DNA of 64,000 nt from Pseudoflavonifractor sp. An44 (GTDB taxonomy: Bacteria > Bacillota > Clostridia > Oscillospirales > Oscillospiraceae). Location of the stretch: NCBI RefSeq assembly GCF_002161675.1, contig NZ_NFIH01000003.1, forward strand, positions 110,395 through 174,394, read 5' to 3'. Under the pieces are notes generated by a model. That model was given only the letters and a program-made list of their open reading frames with translations. It did no database searches and was not told where the DNA came from. Positions 33,824 through 42,299 of the stretch are shown here, piece after piece (position 1 is the first letter of the stretch; each line of letters begins with the position of its first letter). The translations under genes and the position numbers were made by a program.

Positions 33824-33931
33824 ATGGAGCGTAACTGGATCAAAGCGGCAATCATCGACTTACTGGACCGAGCGGATGAGGCCCAGCTACGAGCCATTTT
33901 TCAGTTCATTTCCCATTATTTAAACCGATAG
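33824..33931 (+). CDS. Small 35-residue helical protein
   Basis: MERNWIKAAIIDLLDRADEA... is a short protein likely to form two amphipathic helices. The ATG has GGGAGG seven bases upstream. An ATG at 33728, behind GGGAG, would give 67 residues, but the extra part is glycine/proline-rich and looks less like protein. Similar tiny D-A-D-E-x-x-L proteins occur in clostridia, with no known role to my knowledge. It sits between the MATE terminator and repeat C. Confidence 0.5.
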   Translation: MERNWIKAAIIDLLDRADEAQLRAIFQFISHYLNR

Positions 33932-33991
33932 ACAGTCGGAAACCTCATATCAATGCAAAAAGGATATATTCTCTTGCAGCATGAAAAAGCT

Positions 33992-34169
33992 CTCGGCAGA
34001 GTTTTCCCGCCCGGGGGCGGGAAAATAAATTAAAATCCGTTTTTTTCGGGGACATGTGCATCGAAAAAAACACTTCTCAGTCCGTCAGTGTGGCCTTGGG
34101 TCGCCCTTTGACCCAAGGCTGCATGCAGCGGACTGCAACGCCTCTCAAACATGCTGGCATTTTTGAGAA
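33992..34169 (+). repeat. Structured repeat C, copy 2
   Basis: Direct repeat of 31172-31350 with the same nested palindromes and about 85% identity by eye. Together with 34169-34194 it fills the gap before the phage repressor and lies at the left edge of the phage module. Confidence 0.75.
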
Positions 34170-34238
34170 GCGTGTCGAACGTTTTCGACACGCTAAAAAA
34201 ACCCGGGCATCCAAACCGTTGGATGCCCGGGTTTTTTT
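34169..34238 (-). terminator. Double hairpin terminator at the left end of the phage module
   Basis: On the reverse strand, the repressor stop overlaps a 13-bp stem (CCCGGGCATCCAA with TTGGATGCCCGGG) followed by seven T; next comes an 11-bp stem AGCGTGTCGAA/TTCGACACGCT. The A and T runs on both sides make it bidirectional. Confidence 0.85.
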
Positions 34239-34617
34239 ATGCCTTGGGGTCGCTGAGATCCCGGGCCAGCCGCTCCAGAACCGCCCAGTCTTCCTCGCTG
34301 AGCCGGGAGAGAACGGAAATGAGGCGAGAGCGGAAGTCATTCCGGCCTGCCACATCCCCCAAAAAGCCCATCAGCTCCTCGTCTGGGGTGTGGCCGCTGG
34401 GGGGCGTCAGGAGCATGTCTCCCTGGCCAGAACGCAGCCAGTCCTCGTTGACATGGAACACCCGGCAGATATCCAAAAGGGTGCGCTCGCTGGGGGTGGT
34501 CTTTTCGATCTCATAGGTGGCAATGGTATTTTGCTTCAAACCCAGTTGGTCGGCAAAGGCCTGTTGGGTCAGCCCATAGGCCTTGCGCACCTGGCGGATA
34601 CGCAGTCCAACACTCAT
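34237..34617 (-). CDS. Phage-type XRE repressor
   Basis: The 126-residue product has an N-terminal Cro/C1 helix-turn-helix (GLRIRQVRKAYGLTQQAFADQLGLKQNTIATYE, about residues 4-36) and an acidic C-terminal helical tail that may oligomerise. The start at ATG 34617 follows GGAGG; the frame continues upstream without a site. It is divergent from the phage genes, with its own promoter, a dyad directly beyond its -10, and a forward promoter 60-90 bases away, the layout of a lysogeny switch. No LexA-type cleavage domain is present. Confidence 0.85.
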   Translation of the reverse strand: MSVGLRIRQVRKAYGLTQQAFADQLGLKQNTIATYEIEKTTPSERTLLDICRVFHVNEDWLRSGQGDMLLTPPSGHTPDEELMGFLGDVAGRNDFRSRLISVLSRLSEEDWAVLERLARDLSDPKA

Positions 34618-34642
34618 AGTCAATCCTCCAGTTCTCGAAACG

Positions 34643-34663
34643 ATACGGGGGTTACCTCCGTAT
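34643..34663. promoter_or_regulatory. Candidate repressor operator dyad
   Basis: ATACGGGGG-TTA-CCTCCGTAT is a 21-bp dyad with 8 of 9 matching positions. It touches the repressor -10 on the transcribed side, which suggests autoregulation. Confidence 0.55.
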
Positions 34664-34690
34664 TTTACCACGCCACAGCGGGAAGCACAA
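34662..34690 (-). promoter_or_regulatory. Repressor promoter
   Basis: On the reverse strand TTGTGC, a 17-base spacer and TAAAAT point at the repressor gene. Confidence 0.6.
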
Positions 34691-34705
34691 GAAAGAAGAT
34701 TGACC

Positions 34706-34770
34706 AAATCAATAAAATGGCCTTGACAAATATCGGCGACTGATATAATATTATCGAGAAATCAATAAAA
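34706..34770 (+). promoter_or_regulatory. Forward phage promoter flanked by 12-bp direct repeats
   Basis: TTGACA (34723-34728) and TATAAT (34744-34749) are perfect hexamers, though the spacer is short (15). Identical AAATCAATAAAA repeats lie on either side (34706-34717 and 34759-34770), possible regulator sites. The next gene starts at 34782. Confidence 0.55.
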
Positions 34771-34781
34771 GGAGGGAGACT

Positions 34782-35177
34782 ATGACATGGAGCGCATGGT
34801 CACTGTGCGTCAGCCTGCCCCGGCTGGGGCGGCGTGAGCGGGCCTTTTGGCTGGGCGTGGCCCAGGGGCTGGCGTGGAGACATCAAGAGGAGAAAAAGGA
34901 GGAACGAGCCGGGATGCAGCGAGAAGAGATGGTCTATCACGGAGGGAAGCGCACCCAGGGGGAGCGGGTGAAGCTGGAAGTGCGCAAAGAGGAGGGCAGC
35001 GACGGGTTCTGTCAGGTCATTGAGGCCTCCAGCACCGCCGCCGCCATGGATGCCCTGGAGGCCCTCATCCGGGGATATGAGCAGTTTCTGGGGGTGCCCG
35101 CCCACCATGTGCTGGCGGTGCTGGCCACGGTGATGACGGTGCCCGGCGGGGGCCACATGGAGGGAACGGGGAGGTGA
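34782..35177 (+). CDS. Hypothetical protein, first forward gene of the phage module
   Basis: A 131-residue protein not recognised. The N-terminus is basic with tryptophans (WLGVAQGLAWRH), the middle charged, and the C-terminal part (about residues 80-120) is a likely helical pair with LEALIRGYEQFLG and HHVLAVLATVM. The start follows AAAGGAGG, directly under the forward promoter. As the first gene after the switch it could be an early regulator, but nothing in the sequence shows this. Confidence 0.7.
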   Translation: MTWSAWSLCVSLPRLGRRERAFWLGVAQGLAWRHQEEKKEERAGMQREEMVYHGGKRTQGERVKLEVRKEEGSDGFCQVIEASSTAAAMDALEALIRGYEQFLGVPAHHVLAVLATVMTVPGGGHMEGTGR

Positions 35178-35184
35178 CGGGGGC

Positions 35185-35415
35185 GTGACAGGGTTTACAC
35201 CCCAGGAGCTGGAGGAGATGGCCCAGGCGGACGCCGAGATTGACCGGGAGTTTGAGGCGGATTGGGACCTGGAGCTGCCGCCCCCCGTCCCCCAGCTGGT
35301 GTGGGTGTCCCGGCTGGCCCGGCAGCACCACACCACCTATGGAAGATTCGTCTCCACCCACACCGAAGAGGAAATTCGGGAGCTGGTGGAGCAGTTGAAA
35401 GGAGAAACACGATGA
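35185..35415 (+). CDS. Small acidic hypothetical protein
   Basis: A 76-residue acidic protein (FTPQELEEMAQADAEIDREFEADWDLELPPP) with a GTG start behind GGGAGG, seven bases after the previous stop. Its stop overlaps the next start (ATGA). Not recognised; the spacing shows it is translated with its neighbours. Confidence 0.65.
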   Translation: MTGFTPQELEEMAQADAEIDREFEADWDLELPPPVPQLVWVSRLARQHHTTYGRFVSTHTEEEIRELVEQLKGETR

Positions 35416-35690
35416 AATTTCGCTATAAGCGGGGCATTCCGGTGCCCTATGCCCGACAAGGGTACATCTACTTTAAGTCTCTGCGCTTTTCTGGCCTGCC
35501 CGTGAAGGAGCAGGAGCGGATTCGCCGCCTGTGCGACTGCGTGGGGGGCAACAATGGCCAGGCGCTGCTGGAGCACGTCACCACCGGGGAGGCGGTAAAG
35601 TCCGTGTGTCAGAGACACTACATCGCCTCCCCCACCACTCTGTACCGGGCGCTGAAACGCTATTATGTACGCTTTCCCCAGGATTTATAA
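35412..35690 (+). CDS. Small helix-turn-helix protein before terminase
   Basis: A 92-residue basic protein starting MKFRYKRGIPVPYARQGY behind AAAGGAG. Residues about 40-88 (RIRRLCDCVGGNNGQALLEHVTT...SVCQRHYIASPTTLYRALKRYYV) look like a helix-turn-helix with a recognition helix near the end. Its place directly before the terminase genes is where many Gram-positive phages keep a late-gene activator (ArpU/RinA type). That role is inferred from position and fold only. Confidence 0.65.
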   Translation: MKFRYKRGIPVPYARQGYIYFKSLRFSGLPVKEQERIRRLCDCVGGNNGQALLEHVTTGEAVKSVCQRHYIASPTTLYRALKRYYVRFPQDL

Positions 35691-35782
35691 GGGGAAGTGT
35701 GGAGATTGAACACGGAATGTGTAATCACGAGGGAAGTCTGGTTGCTACAATGGGACAAGAAGAACACAAGGGAGGGAAATCT

Positions 35783-36325
35783 GTGGCTGCCAGACAGCGA
35801 CAAACCAGCACATCCAAGGCCCTGATGCGTCAGGTACGCCAATACCTGGACTCCATCAGCCGCACCGTGGATGTCACCGAGCTGCAACCCACCGGAGAGG
35901 TGGACAAGAAGGGAAATCCCATCTGTGAGAAAAAGCCGGTGTACAACGACCGGGGGGAGATCATCCGCACCCGGGAATATGTGATTCCGCCCACCCTCAC
36001 CGGCATCTGCCTCCACCTGGGCATCACCCCGGGGAAGTGGAAGCAGTGGTGTGATCACCAGGCCTACCCGGAGTTGGAGGAGGCCACCGAGTGGGTCACC
36101 GGGATGTTACAGGCGTGGAGCGAGGAGCAGCTGCTCACCCGCAAGGATGTGAAGGGGGTGGTGTTCCACCTGCAGAATAACTACGGCTATGCCCAGAAGG
36201 TGGAGGTGGAGGCGGGGCCCCAGACCCGGGCCGTCCAGTCCCTCACCACCCAGGAGAAGCTGGCCCTGCTCCAAGAGTTGTGGGAGGAGGGGCAGGGGGA
36301 GCTGCCGGAACACCATGAACCATGA
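35783..36325 (+). CDS. Terminase small subunit
   Basis: DNA-recognition subunit of the packaging motor. The 180-residue product has a charged N-terminus, a middle part around PTLTGICLHLGITPGKWKQWCD (a helix-turn-helix-like segment seen in small terminases) and a helical C-terminus. The GTG at 35783 has GGGAGGG seven bases upstream; an in-frame ATG at 35750 lacks one. It overlaps the large subunit gene by 11 bases. Identity rests on the motif and position. Confidence 0.78.
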   Translation: MAARQRQTSTSKALMRQVRQYLDSISRTVDVTELQPTGEVDKKGNPICEKKPVYNDRGEIIRTREYVIPPTLTGICLHLGITPGKWKQWCDHQAYPELEEATEWVTGMLQAWSEEQLLTRKDVKGVVFHLQNNYGYAQKVEVEAGPQTRAVQSLTTQEKLALLQELWEEGQGELPEHHEP

Positions 36326-37838
36326 CCGACAGGAGGAGGCTCTGCTGTGGTACAAGGGCCTGAAGGAGACCAATAACGACACCTTTCTCCCCCTCTTCTT
36401 TGACAAGCACCGGTTTCTGGTGCTGAAAGGGGGCGGCGGCAGCGGCAAGAGCATTTTCGCCGGGCGCAAGGTGTTGGAGCGGGTGACCAGCGAGCCGGGG
36501 CACCGGTGGCTGGTGTGCCGCAAGGTGGCCCGCACCCTGCGGGAGAGCTGCTGGGCCCAGCTGGTGGGCCAGATTTCGGACTTCTACCCCGATGCCGGGG
36601 CCAAGACCAACAAGTCCGCCATGACCATCACCTTCGCCAATGGAAGCGTCATCCTCTTTGCCGGGCTGGACGATGTGGAGAAGCTGAAATCCATCTTCAA
36701 CATCACCGGCATCTGGATTGAGGAGGCCTCCGAGCTGGAGGAGGGGGACTTCAACCAGCTGGACATCCGTCTGAGAACGGATTTCAACCAGTATCTCCAG
36801 ATGATCCTCACCTTCAACCCCATCAGCATCACCCACTGGCTGAAAAAGCGGTTTTTCGACCGGAAGGACCCCCGGGCCACGGTGCACGAGAGCACCTATA
36901 AAGATAACCGCTTTCTCACCCCCGAGGCGGTGGCCACCCTGGAGAGCTTCAAAGAGACCGACGAGTACTACTATATGGTCTACTGCCTGGGCCAGTGGGG
37001 CGTGACGGGCAAGACCGTGTTCAACGGCAAGGCGGTGGGGGAGCGGCTGCAACACCTGGAGCCCCCGGCCAGCGAGGGCCTGTTCGAGTACGACCTGGCC
37101 GACGACGGCATCCACCTTGCCAACATCCACTGGGTGGAGGAGAAGGGGGGTCCCATTCGCATCTACACGCCCCCTCAGCAGGGGCGGCCCTACGTCATCG
37201 GCGGGGACACCGCCGGGGATGGCTCGGACTGGTTTGTGGCCCAGGTGCTGGACAACGTCACTGGGGTGCAGGTGTGCACCCTCCGCCACCAGTACGACGA
37301 GGACACCTACACCCGGCAGCTGTACTGCCTGGGGCTGCACTACAATCGTGCCCTGCTGGCCCCCGAGTGCAACTTCTCCACCTATCCGGTGAAGCTGCTG
37401 GGGCTCATGGGCTACCCGAAAATTTACGTCCGGGAGGTGGAGGACTCCTTCGATGGACAAATCCACCACGCCTACGGCTTCCGCACCGACCGCCTCACCC
37501 GCCCGGTGATTTTGGCGGAGCTGGTGCGGGTGATGCGGGACCACCTGGGGGGCGTGAACGACCGGGCCACCCTGGAGGAGATGCTCACCTTTGTGCGCAA
37601 TGAGCAGATGCGCCCCGAGGCGGAGCCGGGGGCCCACGACGACTGTGTCATGGCTCTGGCCATCGCCCACTACGTGCGCCCCCAGCAGTCCATGCGCCTG
37701 ACCACCCCCCAGCCTGGAGGCACCGCCCGGTGGACCTCGGACATGTGGGAGGACTGGAACCGAGCCAGCTCCGGGGACCGGGAGATGCTGCTGCGGCTGT
37801 GGGGTAGGCCCGGTGACAACAAAGGAGGAGAAAGATGA
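36315..37838 (+). CDS. Terminase large subunit
   Basis: ATPase and nuclease that drives DNA into the capsid. The 507-residue product has Walker A GGGGSGKS (residues 39-46), Walker B in GIWIEEASEL (about residue 133) and an RNase H-like nuclease domain with GGDTAGDGSDW (about residue 296) and a late HDDCVMALAIA. It starts within the small-subunit gene and overlaps the portal gene by ATGA. All catalytic residues look intact, so the motor is probably functional. Confidence 0.94.
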   Translation: MNHDRQEEALLWYKGLKETNNDTFLPLFFDKHRFLVLKGGGGSGKSIFAGRKVLERVTSEPGHRWLVCRKVARTLRESCWAQLVGQISDFYPDAGAKTNKSAMTITFANGSVILFAGLDDVEKLKSIFNITGIWIEEASELEEGDFNQLDIRLRTDFNQYLQMILTFNPISITHWLKKRFFDRKDPRATVHESTYKDNRFLTPEAVATLESFKETDEYYYMVYCLGQWGVTGKTVFNGKAVGERLQHLEPPASEGLFEYDLADDGIHLANIHWVEEKGGPIRIYTPPQQGRPYVIGGDTAGDGSDWFVAQVLDNVTGVQVCTLRHQYDEDTYTRQLYCLGLHYNRALLAPECNFSTYPVKLLGLMGYPKIYVREVEDSFDGQIHHAYGFRTDRLTRPVILAELVRVMRDHLGGVNDRATLEEMLTFVRNEQMRPEAEPGAHDDCVMALAIAHYVRPQQSMRLTTPQPGGTARWTSDMWEDWNRASSGDREMLLRLWGRPGDNKGGER

Positions 37839-39895
37839 AGGCCAAACACCAGAAACAAGCGGGGGAGAAGCTGAAGCTGTGGCAGCAGCGGCTGGCCCTG
37901 AGCAACGCCGCCTACTCCGCCGAGTACGCCCGCATGGACCAGCGGGAGCGCATCTACAACGGAGACCATCAGCTGAGGCCCCTGGTGCCCGGAGATACGA
38001 GAAGGGACGGGGGCGTGCGCAACACCAGCCATGTGCGCAACATCGTCTTTGAAAACGTGGAGACCCAGGTGTCCAGCTCCATTCCCCAGCCCAAGGTCAC
38101 CCCACGCCGGAAAGAGGACGAGGGGCTGGCCCAGCTGTTGGAGCACTTTTTGCGCAACGAGTTGGAGCGGCTGCCCTTTACCCAGCTCAACGACCTGGCC
38201 GAGCGCACCGTCCCCATCCAGGGGGGCGTGGCCTACCTGGTGGAGTGGGACAACCGGGAGCGCACCCATGACACCGTGGGTACCCAGGTGGTGCGCATGC
38301 TCCACCCCAAGCAGCTGGCCCCCCAGCCCGGGGTGTTCACCTCCATCCAGGACATGGACTGGGTGATTGTGAAAATCCCCACCACCCGGGACGCCATCTT
38401 CCGGGAGTACGGCATCTGGGTGGAGGAGGACGGAGAGTCCGAGCCCGCCGTGCGGGGCGTGGACGGCGTGAGCGCTGTGGAAGACGCCCTCACCCGATAC
38501 GTGGGCTATGAGAAGAACGCCCAGGGGGGCGTGAATCGGTACTGCTGGGTCAACGACACCCCGCTGGAGGACCTGGAGGACTACCAGGCCCGGCGGCAGC
38601 CCGTGTGTAAGCAGTGCGGCCGGGTGCGGCCCCTGCCCGGACAGCTCATCCAACAGCCCGCTACGGCACCCAACCAAGACCAGGGGGAGCTGCTGCGCCA
38701 GGAGGCGGGGCAGATGCTGGCCCAGACCTTGGCCCAGGAGGCCATGGCCGGGGGCGGCGGCCTGGACAGCCTGCCCGTGGAGCCGGACCAGAGCCAGGCC
38801 CCCCGGGAGTACCAGGGGGGCGGTTGCCCCTGGTGCGGCTGTGAGGAGTTTGAAGACCAGGTGCAGGAGTATGAGCAGGTGCTGCTGCCCATCACCACCG
38901 GGAAGGGGCTGTCCATCCCCGGTGCCACCCCCGATCTGGATGAGGAGGGCAACCCGGTGATGCGCCCCACCCTCATCCCCTTCTACAAGCCTGGGGTGTT
39001 TCCCATCGTCTTGCAGCGCAGCGTGTCCGTGTACGGCCAGCTGCTGGGTAACTCGGATGTGGACATGATCGCCGACCAGCAAAACACCATCAACCGCCTG
39101 GAGCAGAAGATCATTGACCGACTGGTGAAGGCGGGCACCCGCATTACCCTGCCCGACAACGCCTCGCTGCGGGTGGACAGCCAGGACGGGGAGCGGTGGT
39201 ACATCGGCTCGGCGGCGGACAAGGCCATGATTGGGGTATACGACTTCAAGGGGGACTTGGAGTACGAGCTGCTGTACCTGGCCAACGTCTACGAGGAGGC
39301 TCGTCAAATTCTGGGCATCACCGACTCCTTCCAGGGCCGGGCGGACTCCACCGCCACCAGCGGCAAGGCCAAGGAGTTTTCCGCCGCCCAGGCCGCCGGA
39401 CGGCTGGAGAGCAAGCGGGTGATGAAAAACAAGGCCTACGCCGACCTGTTCCGCATGATGTTCGAGTTCTGGCTGGCCTACGGTGACGAGCCCCGGCCCG
39501 TCACCTACCAGGACGCCCAAGGCCACACCCAGTACGAGCAGTTCAACCGCTACGACTTCCTGGAACAGGACTCCGACGGCCAGTACTACTGGAACGACCA
39601 GTTTCTCTTCTCGGTGGACACCACCGACACCCTGGCCAGCAACCGGGAGGCCATGTGGCAGGAGACGAGGCAGAACCTGCAAAACGGGGCCTTCGGCGAC
39701 CCGGCGGCCACCGAGACCCTCATCCTGTTCTGGACCAAGATGGAGCAGCTGCACTACCCCGGGGCGGGGGACACCAAGCAGGCCCTGGAACAGCGGGCCC
39801 AGCGGGAGGCCCAGATGGGACAAGCACAACAACCACTGACGCAAGGCGACAGCGGGAACATGCCAGACCAGATGAGAAAGGAGGAAATGAGATGA
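37835..39895 (+). CDS. Portal protein with zinc-ribbon-like insertion
   Basis: Forms the dodecameric DNA-entry vertex. At 686 residues it is of the large P22-like size, not the roughly 450 of HK97-type portals. Features: an N-terminal helical part, a segment from about residue 255 to 345 with CKQCG and CPWCGC separated by a glutamine/alanine-rich stretch, and the typical stem region (DMIADQQNTINRLEQKIIDRL). The cysteine pairs could bind zinc; this insertion is unusual. A Q-rich tail ends the protein. It is translationally coupled on both sides. Confidence 0.88.
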   Translation: MKAKHQKQAGEKLKLWQQRLALSNAAYSAEYARMDQRERIYNGDHQLRPLVPGDTRRDGGVRNTSHVRNIVFENVETQVSSSIPQPKVTPRRKEDEGLAQLLEHFLRNELERLPFTQLNDLAERTVPIQGGVAYLVEWDNRERTHDTVGTQVVRMLHPKQLAPQPGVFTSIQDMDWVIVKIPTTRDAIFREYGIWVEEDGESEPAVRGVDGVSAVEDALTRYVGYEKNAQGGVNRYCWVNDTPLEDLEDYQARRQPVCKQCGRVRPLPGQLIQQPATAPNQDQGELLRQEAGQMLAQTLAQEAMAGGGGLDSLPVEPDQSQAPREYQGGGCPWCGCEEFEDQVQEYEQVLLPITTGKGLSIPGATPDLDEEGNPVMRPTLIPFYKPGVFPIVLQRSVSVYGQLLGNSDVDMIADQQNTINRLEQKIIDRLVKAGTRITLPDNASLRVDSQDGERWYIGSAADKAMIGVYDFKGDLEYELLYLANVYEEARQILGITDSFQGRADSTATSGKAKEFSAAQAAGRLESKRVMKNKAYADLFRMMFEFWLAYGDEPRPVTYQDAQGHTQYEQFNRYDFLEQDSDGQYYWNDQFLFSVDTTDTLASNREAMWQETRQNLQNGAFGDPAATETLILFWTKMEQLHYPGAGDTKQALEQRAQREAQMGQAQQPLTQGDSGNMPDQMRKEEMR

Positions 39896-40026
39896 AGGAG
39901 CAGAAGGGCTACATCGGCCGGATTCAGAACACCGGCACCCAGGTGGTAAAGGCGCCCTGCCAGACCACCGCCACCAAGACCGGCACCGTGCACACCGGCA
40001 AGGACCTGAGACAGGGCAAGGAGTAA
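39892..40026 (+). CDS. Small basic 44-residue phage protein
   Basis: MKEQKGYIGRIQNTGTQVVK... starts in an ATGA overlap with the portal stop and has AAAGGAGG at a good distance. It is threonine/lysine-rich with one cysteine and unrecognised. Small proteins at this spot can be head accessory proteins, which is only a guess. Confidence 0.65.
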   Translation: MKEQKGYIGRIQNTGTQVVKAPCQTTATKTGTVHTGKDLRQGKE

Positions 40027-40101
40027 CACCACAAAACCAAACCAATACGCAGGGATAGCGGGAACATCCCACGGCCCCACGGGGGCAGGAAGGAACGAGA
40101 T

Positions 40102-40824
40102 ATGGAAGTCAACGAGCAGCAAGTGTATGAGGCTCTGGGGGTGGAGCAGCCCACCCAGGAGCAGGCACCCCAGGAGACCCAGCAGCCCCAGGCCCAGCCC
40201 CCTCAGGGAGAGATGAGCCTGGAGCAGCGGCGGGAGAACGCCGCCCGGAGACGGCGGGCGGAGACCCGGGCCGCCATCCAGGAGGCGGTGGAGGCCGAGC
40301 GCACCCACACCCGCCGGGATGTGGAGCAGGTGCTCCGAGATGCGGCCCTGAGAAGCCCCGTCGACGGCACCCCCATCACCAACCTGGAGCAGTACCGGGC
40401 CTTCAAGCAGGCCCAGCAGGCCAAGCCCGCCCCTCGGCCCCAGGCCAACCCGGCCATGGAGGCCCAGGTGGCCGCCGAGCTGGCCCAGATTCGCCAGCTC
40501 AACCCCAACATCCGCTCGGTGGGCGATCTGCTCACCATGCCCCGGGCGAAGGAGTTTTACCAGCTGGTGAAGCGGGGCAACTCCTTTGTGGACGCCTACA
40601 AGCTGGCCCACTACGACCAGCTCACCCAGCAGGCAGCCGCCGCCGCCCGCCAGCAGGCCCAGAACCTGGCACGCAGCAAGGGCCACCTCATCGCCGCCGC
40701 CCAGCGGGGCAAAGGGGCCGCCACCGTGCCCGCCCCGGAGATGGACCTGTTCCGGGCCTTCAACCCCCAGGCCAGTGAAGCGGCCATTCAGGCCTACTAC
40801 AACAAATATCAGGGAGGAAAGTAA
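40102..40824 (+). CDS. Scaffold-like head assembly protein
   Basis: A 240-residue, highly charged, alanine/glutamine-rich helical protein. The first 40 residues are Q/P-rich; coiled-coil stretches follow (EQRRENAARRRRAETRAAIQ). Its place between portal and capsid genes and its composition fit a scaffolding protein; no protease motif was seen. The gene ends with AGGGAGGAAAGTAA, which supplies the ribosome site of the next gene. Confidence 0.7.
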   Translation: MEVNEQQVYEALGVEQPTQEQAPQETQQPQAQPPQGEMSLEQRRENAARRRRAETRAAIQEAVEAERTHTRRDVEQVLRDAALRSPVDGTPITNLEQYRAFKQAQQAKPAPRPQANPAMEAQVAAELAQIRQLNPNIRSVGDLLTMPRAKEFYQLVKRGNSFVDAYKLAHYDQLTQQAAAAARQQAQNLARSKGHLIAAAQRGKGAATVPAPEMDLFRAFNPQASEAAIQAYYNKYQGGK

Positions 40825-41211
40825 ATGTTTGTACCCGTGAAAAGCAACACCGGGGCCATGCTGCCCTGGGAATACCTGGGCGCAGCCGCCGACACCTATC
40901 AGGCGGGCCAGATGCTCACCGTTACCGGCGGCAAGCTGACCAAGCTCAGCGCAGCCTCCACCACCACGCCCCCCTATCTGTGCATGGCGGACGTCACCGC
41001 CGCCGATGGCCAGGTCATCCCCGTCACCCGGGTGGAGGGGACCTTCCTCTACGAGACCACCCTGTCTGCCGTCACCGCCGAGGCAAAGCCCGGCGCAAAG
41101 GTACAGGTGGCCGAGGACGGCCTCACCGTGGCCCAGGGCGCTGGCAACTTCGAGCTGGTGGACGTGGAGGGCACCCAGAAGGGTGACACCGTCCGGGGCA
41201 GATTTGTGTAA
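40825..41211 (+). CDS. Head decoration/fibre-base-like protein
   Basis: A 128-residue beta-rich protein (MFVPVKSNTGAMLPWEYL...) with no charged coils, placed directly before the major capsid gene where small capsid decoration proteins (gpD or DUF2190 type) usually sit. It starts one base after the scaffold stop. Assignment from position and size. Confidence 0.65.
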   Translation: MFVPVKSNTGAMLPWEYLGAAADTYQAGQMLTVTGGKLTKLSAASTTTPPYLCMADVTAADGQVIPVTRVEGTFLYETTLSAVTAEAKPGAKVQVAEDGLTVAQGAGNFELVDVEGTQKGDTVRGRFV

Positions 41212-41229
41212 AGGAGGACAACCAATCCC

Positions 41230-42240
41230 ATGAAAATCATTTTCTCTGAAGGCTCCGGCCTCAACGACAGCATTTACGGCAAGTGTCAGGCCCCCATCCG
41301 TATGTTCCTGGAGCAGCGGGGGGAGCAGTTTGAGCGTCAGTCTGTGCTCAAGGACCTGTTCCTCATGGGCAAGAGCGAGAACTACGGCGACCTGATGACC
41401 ACCATGACCGCCATGAGCGGCTTTGAGCCCGTGGGCGAAAACGGCGCCTATCCCCTGGACGGCATGCAGGAGGGCTACCAGAAGCTGCTGGTGTACGACA
41501 CCTGGAAGGACTCCTTCTCCATCTCCGCCGAGATGATGGAGGACTCCAAGGTCATGGACATGAAGAAGCAGCCCGCCGCCTTCATCACCAGCTACAACCG
41601 CACCCGGGAGCTGTTCGGCGCGGCCCTGTACGGCGGCGCCATCTCCGGCAAGGACAAGATCACCTATAAGGGCCGGGAGTTTGACATCAAGAGCGCCGAC
41701 GGCGTGTCCATGTTCCACACCGCCCACCCCGCCAAGGTCTCCGGCGACACCCAGGCCAACAAGTTCAGCGACGCCTTCTCCGCCGACGCCCTGGGCAAGA
41801 TGGAGACCGCCATGCACCTGTTCCGGGGTGACAACGACGAGATTCTGGACGTGGCCCCCGACACCATCCTCATCCCCGAGGTGGGCAGCCTGAAAAAGGA
41901 GGTCTTTGCCGCCATTGGCGCCGACAAGGAGCCCACCACCTCCAACAACGCCTTCAACTACCAATATGGCCGCTGGAACGTCATCGTCTGGAGCTACCTC
42001 AACCAGTTTGTGGACCTGTCTGAGGGGAACGCCCCCTGGATTCTGCTGGACAGCAAGTACAACCAGACCTACGGCGGCGCCGTGTGGAATGACCGGGTGC
42101 AGCTGGCGGTGCGCTCCACCGTGGACGAGAACACCGATGCCAACGTCTGGCGTGGCCGCAGCCGCTTCAACGCCACCTTCAACGACTGGCGCTTTGCCGC
42201 TGTGGGCGGCATCACTGGCGGCACCGAGCTGCCCGACTAA
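41230..42240 (+). CDS. Major capsid protein
   Basis: A 336-residue protein of HK97-fold type by length, position and composition, similar in style to Mu gpT-like heads (SADGVSMFHTAHPAKV; WNVIVWSYLNQFVD). It follows GGAGG and ends just before a strong GC hairpin at 42248-42277. No cleavable scaffold domain is fused; the scaffold is encoded separately at 40102. Confidence 0.85.
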   Translation: MKIIFSEGSGLNDSIYGKCQAPIRMFLEQRGEQFERQSVLKDLFLMGKSENYGDLMTTMTAMSGFEPVGENGAYPLDGMQEGYQKLLVYDTWKDSFSISAEMMEDSKVMDMKKQPAAFITSYNRTRELFGAALYGGAISGKDKITYKGREFDIKSADGVSMFHTAHPAKVSGDTQANKFSDAFSADALGKMETAMHLFRGDNDEILDVAPDTILIPEVGSLKKEVFAAIGADKEPTTSNNAFNYQYGRWNVIVWSYLNQFVDLSEGNAPWILLDSKYNQTYGGAVWNDRVQLAVRSTVDENTDANVWRGRSRFNATFNDWRFAAVGGITGGTELPD

Positions 42241-42247
42241 GGCATGA

Positions 42248-42277
42248 CCCCGCCCCGGCCCTAGCACCGGGGCGGGG
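42248..42277 (+). terminator. GC hairpin after the capsid gene
   Basis: CCCCGCCCCGG pairs perfectly with CCGGGGCGGGG around an 8-base loop. There is no T run, so it more likely tunes transcript ends or stability than stops transcription fully. Confidence 0.5.
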
Positions 42278-42299
42278 GGAGGAGAGAGGAGGTTTGACC

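Noticed and set aside
33728..33931. 67-residue version of the small protein
   Set aside because: Possible, since GGGAG precedes 33728, but the extra 32 residues are Gly/Pro-rich and a stronger ribosome site precedes 33824.
37670..42267. Long reverse-strand frames over the portal, scaffold and capsid genes
   Set aside because: These are antisense shadows of coupled phage genes with clear family features on the forward strand.
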